Assembly: GCF_002101675.1 (NCBI RefSeq)
Contig: NZ_LQOY01000230.1
Coordinates: forward strand, 22,974-86,973
From: Mycobacterium gordonae
GTDB taxonomy: Bacteria; Actinomycetota; Actinomycetes; Mycobacteriales; Mycobacteriaceae
DNA length: 64,000 bases
Direction: 5' to 3'
Positions within the stretch are counted from its first letter, which is position 1. Each line of letters opens with the position of its first letter. The notes under the pieces are model-generated. The model worked only from the letters and a program-made list of their open reading frames with translations. It was not told the DNA's origin and searched no databases. This document shows positions 16,135 to 24,481 of this stretch, one piece after another. The translations under genes and the position numbers were made by a program.

Positions 16135-18102
16135 GTGGACGACGAAGGCACGCCGTTCGGTCGTTATCGGCTGATCGAGCTGATTGGCCGCGGTGGCATG
16201 GGTGAGGTCTGGCGGGCCTTCGACACAGAGACCCAACGCGTGGTCGCCGTCAAGGTGCTGTCGGCGAACCTCGCCAACGACCCGACTTTCGTGCAGCGGT
16301 TTCGACGGGAGGCGTTGGCCGCGGCCGGGCTCAACGACCCCCATGTCATCCCGATTCACCATTTTGGCGAAATCGACGGCCGCCTCTACGTGGACATGCG
16401 CCTGATCAACGGCCGTGATCTGCAGAGCATCATCGCAGAGGGCGTCATGGATCCGGGACGCGCGGTGACCATCATCGAACAGATCGCCTCGGCACTGCAC
16501 AGCGCGCACCAGATCGGGCTGGTCCACCGTGACGTCAAGCCGTCCAACATCCTGGTCACCGCCAACGACTTCGCTTACCTGATCGACTTCGGCATCGCCA
16601 GCGCCGCAGGGGAAGCACGCATGACCCATACCGGCAGCGTGATCGGGACCTGGGCCTATATGGCTCCCGAACGGCTTAACCAAGGGCAGACGGACCCGCG
16701 CAGCGATACCTATTCGCTCGCCTGCGTTCTGCACGAGTGCTTGACCGGCAGCCAGCCTTACCCGGGAACCAGTATTGAACAACAGATCGGCGGCCATCTC
16801 GGATTGCCGACGCCACGGCCCTCAGCTTTCCGCAGAGGCCTGCCTATCCAACTCGACGGCGTGATCGCGATCGGGATGGCCAAGAATCCCGACCAGCGTT
16901 ACTCGACCCCCATCGAGATGGCCGCAGCGGCCCGTGCGGCGATCAACCAACCGGGCAAGGCGCCCGCCCAACACCACACCCCGGCGCCGGTGCAGGCCAG
17001 CGTGCCGCGGAACTACTATCCCGCAGCGCCGGTTTCCAACACCGATGCGACCCAGTACCGGCAGTATGTGCCGCCGGCCGGTTCCGATGTGCCGGTCAGC
17101 CCCAGTCCACCGCCCGGCAGCCCGCCCCGGTCGCCAGCGACGACATCGTCCCCACCGCCGAACCGAAAACGTCGCCGCGCAATCGTGGCAAGCGGCATTG
17201 TCGCGGCGATCGCCGTGATCGCCCTGGTCGCTGTCTTCGCGTTGATCCCAGACGACAAGACCGGCCCCGCGACTACACCGCTCGCCAATTCCGGACCGAT
17301 AACGGGCACCTACAACGTCAGTTTCGGCCCCAGCATCGGCCTGTCCGGCAAGCCAGAACCCGGCACGGAGCCACCCGGGCAGGAAACGTGGAAGCTGCGG
17401 TCGGTGTGCGGCGCGAAGGGGTGCGTGGCTACGGCGGCCAGAAATGCCGGGTCCTTCAAACACCCGGCGAATTTGGTGTTCGACGACATCAACGGACGCT
17501 GGATCGCGGTGGCTCTCGACACCGAGAGATGCGGCAACGAAGACATCGAAGAGTGGCATTGGATCTACCTTCTGCCGCGTCCGGACGGCAGCTTGGCCGG
17601 TGAGTGGATCGACGACTCCGTCAAGTGCTACAGCAAACGCAGCGTGACCTTCACCCGCACCGGTGACGCCGACGTCGCCGGTCTGCCCGACCCGGCGACC
17701 CTGCCGGCCCGGGTCGCGTCCCCGGCACTGGGACTACGCGGCTTCTATCGCTCGCGAGTGACAACAGCGACCGGCCAACCCAAGTTGGGCGACCAGGACT
17801 TCAGTGTGGACACGTTCTGCCTGCGCGCCGGGGACCGGTGCCTGAGCCGTTTCGTGCTGACCGATTTCAGCGACCACCAGCTCTTCATCTTTGCAAACAA
17901 CGCCTGGACGGAGAACTCCGAGGAGGACGTCCCCTGCCCGGCCGGCGGCACCAGTCACGTCCGGATGACCGGCGTGTTCCCGTTGCCCAAGCCCGCTCCG
18001 GACCCCGTCACGTCGCTCTCCGGCCACGGCATGGAAGACGTCTCGGGCAGTGCGTGCAAGGGTGGCCCATACGATCAGGTCTTCACCCGCATCCGGGATT
18101 GA
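16135..18102 (+). CDS. Transmembrane Ser/Thr protein kinase with extracellular sensor (paralog 1)
   Basis: Start at GTG 16135 with AGGGAG directly upstream; the frame is open 17 codons further but without a ribosome site. About 655 residues. Kinase domain ~10-270: IGRGGMGEVWRA (P-loop), VAVKVL (Lys), LVHRDVKPSNILV (catalytic loop), LIDFGIA, MAPERL. A Pro-rich linker, one membrane helix (about 350-370, IVASGIVAAIAVIALVAVFA) and an extracellular domain of two similar Cys-containing halves (each with xGTYxxxFGP or GFYRS-like start) follow. It is a PknF/PknH-style environmental sensor. A second, very similar kinase lies at 24.5-26.7 kb. Confidence 0.9.
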   Translation: MDDEGTPFGRYRLIELIGRGGMGEVWRAFDTETQRVVAVKVLSANLANDPTFVQRFRREALAAAGLNDPHVIPIHHFGEIDGRLYVDMRLINGRDLQSIIAEGVMDPGRAVTIIEQIASALHSAHQIGLVHRDVKPSNILVTANDFAYLIDFGIASAAGEARMTHTGSVIGTWAYMAPERLNQGQTDPRSDTYSLACVLHECLTGSQPYPGTSIEQQIGGHLGLPTPRPSAFRRGLPIQLDGVIAIGMAKNPDQRYSTPIEMAAAARAAINQPGKAPAQHHTPAPVQASVPRNYYPAAPVSNTDATQYRQYVPPAGSDVPVSPSPPPGSPPRSPATTSSPPPNRKRRRAIVASGIVAAIAVIALVAVFALIPDDKTGPATTPLANSGPITGTYNVSFGPSIGLSGKPEPGTEPPGQETWKLRSVCGAKGCVATAARNAGSFKHPANLVFDDINGRWIAVALDTERCGNEDIEEWHWIYLLPRPDGSLAGEWIDDSVKCYSKRSVTFTRTGDADVAGLPDPATLPARVASPALGLRGFYRSRVTTATGQPKLGDQDFSVDTFCLRAGDRCLSRFVLTDFSDHQLFIFANNAWTENSEEDVPCPAGGTSHVRMTGVFPLPKPAPDPVTSLSGHGMEDVSGSACKGGPYDQVFTRIRD

Positions 18103-18107
18103 GCCGG

Positions 18108-19832
18108 CTAGACCGGAACGGGCAGGCCGGTCAGACCACTGAGGCTGGGGTGGGTCAGGAAATCGATGAAGTCCTCGGCCACCGCCATGGGGAAGTTCGC
18201 CGTCGCGGTGCCCACCCCTTCGAGACCGTCGCGCACGGCGATCGCGAACGTCGTCGGATCACCGGAGAGCAGACCTGCGAACGCGTTCCACACCGCGACC
18301 TGCGGCGGCACGATCAGGTTCCGGAAGTCGACGAACAGCTTGGTCGGCAGGTTCGCCGGTCCCACGGGAACACCGTCCCAGCTGACCAGGTTCCAGCCGC
18401 CCTCGGGGTCACCCTGCACGACGACGACGCTGGTGTTGTTGAGCTGATGGGTGAGCAGCAGCAAGGGGTTGGGGTTGTTGACGTTCATCAGGGTGCCGGC
18501 CTCGATCGTGAAGGCGCTCGAGTACGCCACCTCGGTGATGTGGCCGGTAGCCGGGGAGACGACCGGGTTGGCCATCGCGGTGTTGTACATCGTCTGCATC
18601 GACTGGTTGAAGGCGTTGTTGAACACGATGCCGTTGACGTCGGTGGAACCCGGCGCCAACATCGGGACCAGGGGGAACCCCAGCACCCACGCCGCCGGGC
18701 CGACGAGATAAGGCAAGCCGAAGGGCACCTGGGGTAAGCCCTCCAGGAGCCCGGCATTGATCTCGTTGAGACCGGGAAGTATGACGGGGTTCCCCGGCGC
18801 GGTGAGGTAACTGGCGGTCTGCTGGGTCCGAAGCAGCTCGGAGGCGAAGATGCCGGCGTACTGATTCGGCGGAGCCAGAACAGCGGCGATCGCCTGAGCC
18901 TGTTGCACACCCTCCGGGGTGAGCGCCACGCCCGGGACCGCGGTGTCGATCCAGCCCTGCGCGTTGGCAATCGACTGCGCGTGGCGCACGAAGTCGATCT
19001 GGATGAGCGTGTTGGGACCGGCAGCAGGAAGCGCGCCCGCGCCGGATGCGCCGACGAACAACCCGCCACGACCGGCGAACCCGCCGCCGCCCGCGTCGCC
19101 GCCGTTGCCGAAGAACAGCGCCTGCCCGCCCGCACCTCCGGTGCCACCGGCCCCACCCAGACCGCCGTTGCCCATCAGCCAGCCGCCGACGCCGCCCGTG
19201 CCGCCGATCGCGCCACCGAAGCCGGCACCACCGGCGCCGCCGTTGCCGATCAGGCCGGCGTTCCCACCGGCCCCGCCCGGTGTCACGCCGGCAGTCGGCG
19301 AATAACCCGTGCCACCGTCGCCGAACAGGATGCCGCCGGCCCCGCCGGTGGGGCGGGCCGCCGTGCCTGCTGCCCCATGGCCGATGAGCCCGCGACCCAG
19401 CAGCAGCGTCGTGGGCGCGTTGATGATCGGGTCCAGCGTCTGCCCCACCGGGCTGGCGATCCAGGCGTCGCCGGCGGTGTGGATCGGACCGTAGACGAAG
19501 CTTTGAAAGCTTTGTGCGACAACCGAATCCAGACCACCGAGGGTCTGGGCGGCGGCGGCCTCGGCACCCGTGTACGACGCCGCGGCAACGCTGAGGTGCT
19601 GCAGAAACTGCTCGTAATACGAAGCCGCCGCAGCGGCCGCCGCCTGGTACTGCAAACCATGGGTGCCGAACAGCGCCGCCACGGCCGCCGACACGTCGTC
19701 GGCGGCTGCGACCGCCAGCTGGGTAGTCGGGAGGACTGCCCCGAGGTTTCCGGCCCGCAGGGCCGCACCGATCTGTGCCAGGTCTGTCGCCGCCGTCGTC
19801 AACAAGCCCGGCGCCGTGGTCACATATGACAT
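18108..19832 (-). CDS. PE_PGRS protein with histidine-phosphatase domain (PE_PGRS11-like)
   Basis: The protein has 574 residues. PE domain 1-~95 (MSYVTTAPGLLTTAATDL), Gly-rich PGRS 160-270 (repeats of GGAGG, GNGG), then a phosphoglycerate-mutase-like histidine phosphatase domain from ~275. The motif IDFVRHAQS places the phospho-accepting His at residue 284; FASELLRTQQTA and an acidic residue in LNEINAGLLEG follow. M. tuberculosis PE_PGRS11 (Rv0754) has the same architecture and similar length. Export by ESX-5 is expected. It lies ~100 bases downstream of the crotonase gene on the same strand. Confidence 0.85.
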   Translation of the reverse strand: MSYVTTAPGLLTTAATDLAQIGAALRAGNLGAVLPTTQLAVAAADDVSAAVAALFGTHGLQYQAAAAAAASYYEQFLQHLSVAAASYTGAEAAAAQTLGGLDSVVAQSFQSFVYGPIHTAGDAWIASPVGQTLDPIINAPTTLLLGRGLIGHGAAGTAARPTGGAGGILFGDGGTGYSPTAGVTPGGAGGNAGLIGNGGAGGAGFGGAIGGTGGVGGWLMGNGGLGGAGGTGGAGGQALFFGNGGDAGGGGFAGRGGLFVGASGAGALPAAGPNTLIQIDFVRHAQSIANAQGWIDTAVPGVALTPEGVQQAQAIAAVLAPPNQYAGIFASELLRTQQTASYLTAPGNPVILPGLNEINAGLLEGLPQVPFGLPYLVGPAAWVLGFPLVPMLAPGSTDVNGIVFNNAFNQSMQTMYNTAMANPVVSPATGHITEVAYSSAFTIEAGTLMNVNNPNPLLLLTHQLNNTSVVVVQGDPEGGWNLVSWDGVPVGPANLPTKLFVDFRNLIVPPQVAVWNAFAGLLSGDPTTFAIAVRDGLEGVGTATANFPMAVAEDFIDFLTHPSLSGLTGLPVPV

Positions 19833-19933
19833 CGCCCACCCTCGTTGGTATCGCGCTTAGGGTCATCATCGCGAACCGCGCGGCAAAAAGAGCGCGTATC
19901 GGGAAATTGCGTGAACAGACGATGAGTGCGCGG

Positions 19934-20719
19934 TTACGCCTGCGGTTTTCGGCCCTTGCGGTCAAGGAACGACTGCATATGTCGCTGCGGCTCGCCGGTC
20001 AGAAACGCCCTTCCGAACTCTTGCACGCTGTCTTCGACCGCCGCGTGGACCGACATCTCGAACCACTTGTTGAGCAGCCGCTTCTGTTGCCGGACCGCAG
20101 CCGGCCCGAACCCACTCAGCCTCGTCGTGAGCTGCGCAACGCGGGCATCGAGCTCGTCGGGCGCGACCACCTCGTGCACGAGACCCCAGCTGAGAGCCGT
20201 ACCGGCGTCGATCGTTTCGCCGGTGAGCAGCATCCACGCCGAGTGCCCGGCCCCGATCAGCGCCGGCATCAGCGCCGCATGGATCACCGAGGGGATGCCG
20301 ACGGCGACCTCCGGCATCCCGAACTTGGCGCCGGACTCGGCGATCCGCAGATCGCAGGACATCGCGACTTCCAGTCCACCGCCCAGACACCAGCCGGCGA
20401 GACGGGCGATGACCGGAACGGGGCATTCGCGGATCGCCTCACACAGGCCCGACAACCGCCGGATGAACCCTTCACCGCTGGCTTGGTCGAGGTTGACCAT
20501 CTCGTTGATGTCGGCCCCGCCGATGAACGCCTTCTCACCCGAGCCGCGCAACACGACGACGCGCAGCTCGCTGTCCTGTCCGGCCGTGTGCAACACCTCG
20601 GTAAGCTCCGAAATAGCGGGGCTGCCAATGATATTCAACGGTTTGGAATTGATCAGCTCGATGGTCGACACGCCAGCCTGGTGACCGAGCCGGACGAAGC
20701 TGCTTTCCGTCATAGTCAT
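19934..20719 (-). CDS. Enoyl-CoA hydratase/isomerase (crotonase)
   Basis: Start at ATG 20719, overlapping the upstream WS/DGAT stop as ATGA; 261 residues. The crotonase oxyanion-hole motifs are GSGEKAFIGGADINEM (CoA site) and AGWCLGGGLEVAMSCDLRIA. The acid position EVAVGIPS carries a Glu typical of active hydratases. It acts in beta-oxidation, hydrating trans-2-enoyl-CoA. Translational coupling to the triacylglycerol/wax synthase is unusual and suggests that the pair channels acyl-CoA between storage and breakdown. Confidence 0.85.
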   Translation of the reverse strand: MTMTESSFVRLGHQAGVSTIELINSKPLNIIGSPAISELTEVLHTAGQDSELRVVVLRGSGEKAFIGGADINEMVNLDQASGEGFIRRLSGLCEAIRECPVPVIARLAGWCLGGGLEVAMSCDLRIAESGAKFGMPEVAVGIPSVIHAALMPALIGAGHSAWMLLTGETIDAGTALSWGLVHEVVAPDELDARVAQLTTRLSGFGPAAVRQQKRLLNKWFEMSVHAAVEDSVQEFGRAFLTGEPQRHMQSFLDRKGRKPQA

Positions 20720-22185
20720 CCGCCGGAGCTGGCGTCCTCCAACTCGTCGAGTGCCTCGCCGGTGTAGACGGCCAGCCGCTGCAGGTGCGGCAGCGTGTCG
20801 CGGCAACCGATGAACCCGAAGTTCAGCGTGCTCGCGTAACTCTGCAGCGTGATGTTGAGCGCCTGGCTGTGCGCCACGAGTGAGACCGGGTACGACGCCT
20901 CCATCCGGCTGCCCCGCAGATAGAGCACGTCCTGCGGGCCGGGCACGTTGCTGATGCAGAGATTGAAAGCGTGCGGCAGTGGCGTTTTCACCCCGCTCAG
21001 CGCGCTCGCCACCTGCATGGTGAACGGCGCCATCAACGCCGCGGTGTAGGCGAGGATGGCATCCTTGTTCATCTTCGACAGTTCGGCCTTGGCCATGCGG
21101 GTCGTCGCGGTGACCGCCGCCAACCGCTCCAGCGGGTCGGCGATATTGGTGCCCAGCGAACCCAGGATCGCGGCGACGGCATTGCCGCCGCCCTCGTCGT
21201 CCTTGGGGCGGACGTTGACCGGCAGCATCGCGATCAGCGACTTTCCGGGCAACTCCCCCAGCTCGTCGAGGAATCGCCGCAGGCTGCCGCCACAGATGGC
21301 CAGCGCGACATCATTGACGGTCGAATCATTAACTGAGCCAATCTTTTTCAGTCGATCAAGTTCGTACTGCTGGGTTGCGAAGCGGCGGTTGCGGCTGATT
21401 CGGGTGTTCAGGATGCTGTGCGGAGCCTGCACCGAGCCGATCAGGTTGCGGTACTCGTTGTCGCTGCGCAGCTGAGTGTTGACCAGCGCCTTGGTGAGGT
21501 CGAAGGTGGACCGCCCCGCACCCGCGACGGAACCGAGCACACTGCCCACCCCGCTGATGACACCACCCAGGTTGCCCACCGCACCGCCGAGGCTGTTGAG
21601 CAGCCCGCCCGCGATACCGCCGCCGGCATCCGCCTTCACCGCCGAGACCCGGCCGGGTGTCGGGATGTTAAAGAACAGCGGGTGCGTGGTGTCGTGCGGG
21701 TCGGTCGACAGGCTGCGGGCCAGCATCTTCTGCCCGGTGTAGCCGTCGATCAGCGCGTGGTGCATCTTGACGTAGATCGCGAAGCGTCCGCCCTCCAGGC
21801 CCTCGATGAAGTGCATCTCCCACGGCGGGCGGCGCAGGTCCAACGCATTACTGTGCAAGCGCGACACCAGGATTCCGAGTTCACGCTCGTCACCGGGACT
21901 GGCCAGCGCCGAGCGCCGGACGTGATAGTCCAGGTCGAACTTGTCGTCATACACCCACGACTGAATCGGACTGAGCAGCAGGTCGGGATGGCTGAGCTTG
22001 AGATTCCACGGCTCGACGACGTCGTTGGCCTTGCTCTCGTCGACGAGCTGGCGCAGGAAGTCGCGCGGTGCGTCAGGAGGCGGGGTGAACGGCATCAGCC
22101 CACCGACGTGCATCATCGTGCTGGAGGTCTCGCCGTAGAGGAATAACATGTCTTGCGGACCCAGCCGCCGGGCGGTCTTGCTCAC
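20716..22185 (-). CDS. WS/DGAT acyltransferase (triacylglycerol/wax ester synthase)
   Basis: The protein has 489 residues. The active-site motif HHALIDG (HHxxxDG, about residue 141) is intact, with the N-terminal LGPQDMLFLYGE segment and a C-terminal ISNVPGPQDVLYLRG that matches the DUF1298 domain of the family. It transfers acyl-CoA to diacylglycerol or alcohols to make storage lipid. A Gly/Val-rich, possibly membrane-touching insert (about 180-215) follows the catalytic half. M. tuberculosis Rv3480c, of similar length, sits next to Rv3479; here the gene is separated from the Rv3479-like patatin by a kinase and other genes, so orthology is likely but unproven. Confidence 0.85.
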   Translation of the reverse strand: MSKTARRLGPQDMLFLYGETSSTMMHVGGLMPFTPPPDAPRDFLRQLVDESKANDVVEPWNLKLSHPDLLLSPIQSWVYDDKFDLDYHVRRSALASPGDERELGILVSRLHSNALDLRRPPWEMHFIEGLEGGRFAIYVKMHHALIDGYTGQKMLARSLSTDPHDTTHPLFFNIPTPGRVSAVKADAGGGIAGGLLNSLGGAVGNLGGVISGVGSVLGSVAGAGRSTFDLTKALVNTQLRSDNEYRNLIGSVQAPHSILNTRISRNRRFATQQYELDRLKKIGSVNDSTVNDVALAICGGSLRRFLDELGELPGKSLIAMLPVNVRPKDDEGGGNAVAAILGSLGTNIADPLERLAAVTATTRMAKAELSKMNKDAILAYTAALMAPFTMQVASALSGVKTPLPHAFNLCISNVPGPQDVLYLRGSRMEASYPVSLVAHSQALNITLQSYASTLNFGFIGCRDTLPHLQRLAVYTGEALDELEDASSGG

Positions 22186-22259
22186 GGACTACTCCTTGTC
22201 TGGCGATTCACGGCGTGATGTGACCGTAGCCCAAACTCAGCTTTATGGACCCACCGATT

Positions 22260-23132
22260 TCAGTCACCGATATGACGGGACAGGAACTCGAGCACGGCTC
22301 CGGCGAAGATGTCGTTGCGGTCACCGGCGACCATGTGCCCGGCACCCCGGACGTCGGCGAACTCGACCTGCGGAAAGCGGGCCAGGAACTCCTCGGCACG
22401 TTCCTGGCTGACCAGGTCACTCATCTGGCCCCGAATCAGCAACATGGGCAACCCATTTCGCAGGATTGCCGCGACGGCGGTATGCATGCGGTCGGCGTCG
22501 GTGACCTCGAACGGCGGGAAAGCCGCTGTGCCGCTGATGAATTGCGGATCCCAGTGCCAGTACCAGCGATCACCGCGCCGGCGCAGATTGGTGGTCAGCC
22601 CCTCGAGGTCGGTAGGGCGAGGGCGGTGCGGGTTGTATTCGGCGATGGCATCAGCGACCTCTTCCAACGACCCGAACCCGGATTCGACCCGGTCCGACAT
22701 GAAGGCGTGGATCCTGTTCGCCCCGGACTGCTCCATGTTCGGCACGATGTCGACGAGCACGACGGCGCTGGCGAGTTCCGGCGCGATCTCGCCGGCCAGC
22801 AGCATCGAGGTGAACCCGCCCAGCGAGGCGCCCACCAACACCGGTTGGGGTGGCAGGCCGCGCAGCACTTCGACGACGTCGGCGGCAAAGCTGGTGACCC
22901 GATAGTCGCCGTCGCTGGACCAGTCCGATTCGCCGTGACCACGCAGATCGACCGTAACCGCTTGATATCCGCGCCGGGCGACGGCGGCGGCCGCCCGGCC
23001 CCAGGACCGCCGGGTCTGCCCACCACCGTGCAGGAAAACCACCGCGCGCGCCGCCGGATCACCGTGGCGATCGGCGACGATGCGGACGCCACCCGCCCCC
23101 TCGGTGGCGAACGGCTCGGGTTCGATGGCCAT
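22260..23132 (-). CDS. Alpha/beta hydrolase
   Basis: The protein has 290 residues. VVFLHGGGQTRRSW (oxyanion loop), VTVDLRGHGESDWS, nucleophile elbow GASLGGFTS (catalytic Ser), LLIRGQMSDLVS (acid), and GAGHMVAGDRND (His). The last motif is common in mycobacterial peroxidase/epoxide-hydrolase-like members. It lies 74 bases upstream of the WS/DGAT gene on the same strand and may release acyl groups for it; this is inference. Confidence 0.8.
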   Translation of the reverse strand: MAIEPEPFATEGAGGVRIVADRHGDPAARAVVFLHGGGQTRRSWGRAAAAVARRGYQAVTVDLRGHGESDWSSDGDYRVTSFAADVVEVLRGLPPQPVLVGASLGGFTSMLLAGEIAPELASAVVLVDIVPNMEQSGANRIHAFMSDRVESGFGSLEEVADAIAEYNPHRPRPTDLEGLTTNLRRRGDRWYWHWDPQFISGTAAFPPFEVTDADRMHTAVAAILRNGLPMLLIRGQMSDLVSQERAEEFLARFPQVEFADVRGAGHMVAGDRNDIFAGAVLEFLSRHIGD

Positions 23133-23189
23133 CAGTGGCGATCCTAAGGCCCGCCCGACTGACGGCGTCGCCGCCGGGGTGGTCGCGGA

Positions 23190-23345
23190 TCAGCCGCGCG
23201 AACCGGGCAACAGCTTCAGCAGGCGCCGGCCGATGCGGGCCAACGGATTGCCCGTGGACCGCCGTGAATCGTTGATTCTGTTCAGCGTCTGCTCACCCTC
23301 GATGGCATAGTCCTTGACGCTTTCGTCGCCCTCTTCAGCGCGCAT
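23190..23345 (-). CDS. Small basic protein, unknown
   Basis: Starting at ATG 23345 the product has 51 residues: an acidic N-terminus (MRAEEGDESVKDYAIEGEQ) and a basic C-terminus (ARIGRRLLKLLPGSRG) that could form an amphipathic helix. A longer open frame exists up to 23411 but lacks a better start. It lies between the hydrolase and a putative regulator on the same strand. No family recognised. Confidence 0.4.
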   Translation of the reverse strand: MRAEEGDESVKDYAIEGEQTLNRINDSRRSTGNPLARIGRRLLKLLPGSRG

Positions 23346-23436
23346 CCTCGGCCTCCGTTCTTGGTAGTGGCGTGTCCATGACGGCCTCGACGTTCCCGCG
23401 CGCCTCGTCATGACACTGCCGGGGCCTTACGGATGC

Positions 23437-23874
23437 CTACCCGTCGCGCCCGTCGTCCAAAACAACCGGGTCCGACTTCACGTGCGGCTCGCCCATCTTC
23501 AGCACCACGCTGGCCAGGGGGTAGTCGCCGCCGTCCGTGCGTGACTCGATGTAGCGACGGACGCGTTCGTTGGCGAACAAAGCCGCGCCGGCCTGGTCCA
23601 TGAACTGCCGTATCTCGTCGGTGTCGAGCAGGACCAGCTCGTCCTCACCGCGCCAGCCGAAGGCGATTTGCAGAACCCGGGCAGACAGGCCGAAGGCCTC
23701 GCCCACCGCGATCAACTCGGCGTAGCTGGGAAAATCGGCGGCTTCTTTGCGCCGCGAGTAGGTGGCTTTTGCGAGGTCGAGGGCCGCGCCGATTTCGCCG
23801 TCGGGGACATCCCGGTTCAGCAACCACTCCAGGACGCGGCGAAGGTCCTTGCCGGCCTTGTTCGTCCTGGGCAT
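23437..23874 (-). CDS. Putative small DNA-binding protein
   Basis: The start is taken at ATG 23874 (MPRTNKAGKDLRRVLEWLLN), 145 residues; an upstream in-frame extension to 23910 is less likely. The N-terminal half is a helical bundle (GEIGAALDLAKATYSRRKEA, then ELIAVGEAFGLSARVLQIAF) with a helix-turn-helix-like pattern similar to phage-repressor-type regulators. The C-terminal half is acidic. An upstream AT-rich region (23.94-24.06 kb) could be its target. Assignment is by pattern only. Confidence 0.5.
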   Translation of the reverse strand: MPRTNKAGKDLRRVLEWLLNRDVPDGEIGAALDLAKATYSRRKEAADFPSYAELIAVGEAFGLSARVLQIAFGWRGEDELVLLDTDEIRQFMDQAGAALFANERVRRYIESRTDGGDYPLASVVLKMGEPHVKSDPVVLDDGRDG

Positions 23875-23939
23875 CTCAAAAACGCTACCTCCCGGCCAGA
23901 AAGCAGTCAAAGGGCCCTACAGCGATCTATGTGCACCGC

Positions 23940-24060
23940 GGATCGGATCTTCTAACTTTTTTTGCTCATACTGTTTCATTTTTGGAACTAGATGTTATAT
24001 ATTGCTAGCAAGGATTTGATTTCGGCACGACAGACCACTACTGGACCACACAGCGGGAGG
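23940..24060. promoter_or_regulatory. AT-rich promoter region between divergent genes
   Basis: A strikingly AT-rich patch (a T7 run near 23957, TTCATTTTTGG, GTTATATATTGC) in otherwise ~65-70% GC DNA. TATATT near 23999 is a plausible -10 element for the secreted-protein gene at 24065. Such a patch is also a likely target for nucleoid proteins such as Lsr2. Confidence 0.45.
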
Positions 24061-24064
24061 CACC

Positions 24065-24469
24065 ATGCAGAACCGTTCCGGCGACGGCCGCACCCAGTCG
24101 TCTTCGAAGCGCCCCATCGTCAGGCGGCTGACGATCCTGGCGGTCGCTTCGGTAGGAGCAGCGGTCATGGCGGCCAGCAGCGCGAATGCCGACCCCGCTG
24201 AAACCGCCCGCGCCGACGGCGCCGGCAACTCGAGCCCGGCCTATCAGCTCGGCTACCACCAGACGTTCACCGACTACGAGATCCTCGCCAGCCGCATGCG
24301 CGCCGAGGGATTTGCTCTGGAAGACATCGACATTTCGGGCCGCATAGCTGCCGTGTGCGCCAATGAAGCCCAGTCCGTCGTGGACACACCGGAACTCACC
24401 GGTCCCGACTTCATCCGGGGCTGCGCGGACGCGGTTGAGAACCTGGTCCAGGCCAACATCGTGTCCTGA
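24065..24469 (+). CDS. Small secreted protein, DUF732-like
   Basis: The protein has 134 residues. A Sec signal peptide is clear: basic n-region (KRPIVRR), hydrophobic LTILAVASVGAAVMAASS and cleavage near ANA-DP (residue ~45). The mature ~90-residue helical domain has two Cys (AAVCANEA and FIRGCAD) likely forming a disulfide, with the YQLGYHQTF and DFIRGC pattern of mycobacterial DUF732 proteins. Exported, function unknown. It is convergent with the second kinase gene. Confidence 0.65.
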   Translation: MQNRSGDGRTQSSSKRPIVRRLTILAVASVGAAVMAASSANADPAETARADGAGNSSPAYQLGYHQTFTDYEILASRMRAEGFALEDIDISGRIAAVCANEAQSVVDTPELTGPDFIRGCADAVENLVQANIVS

Positions 24470-24481
24470 GACGACCGGGTA

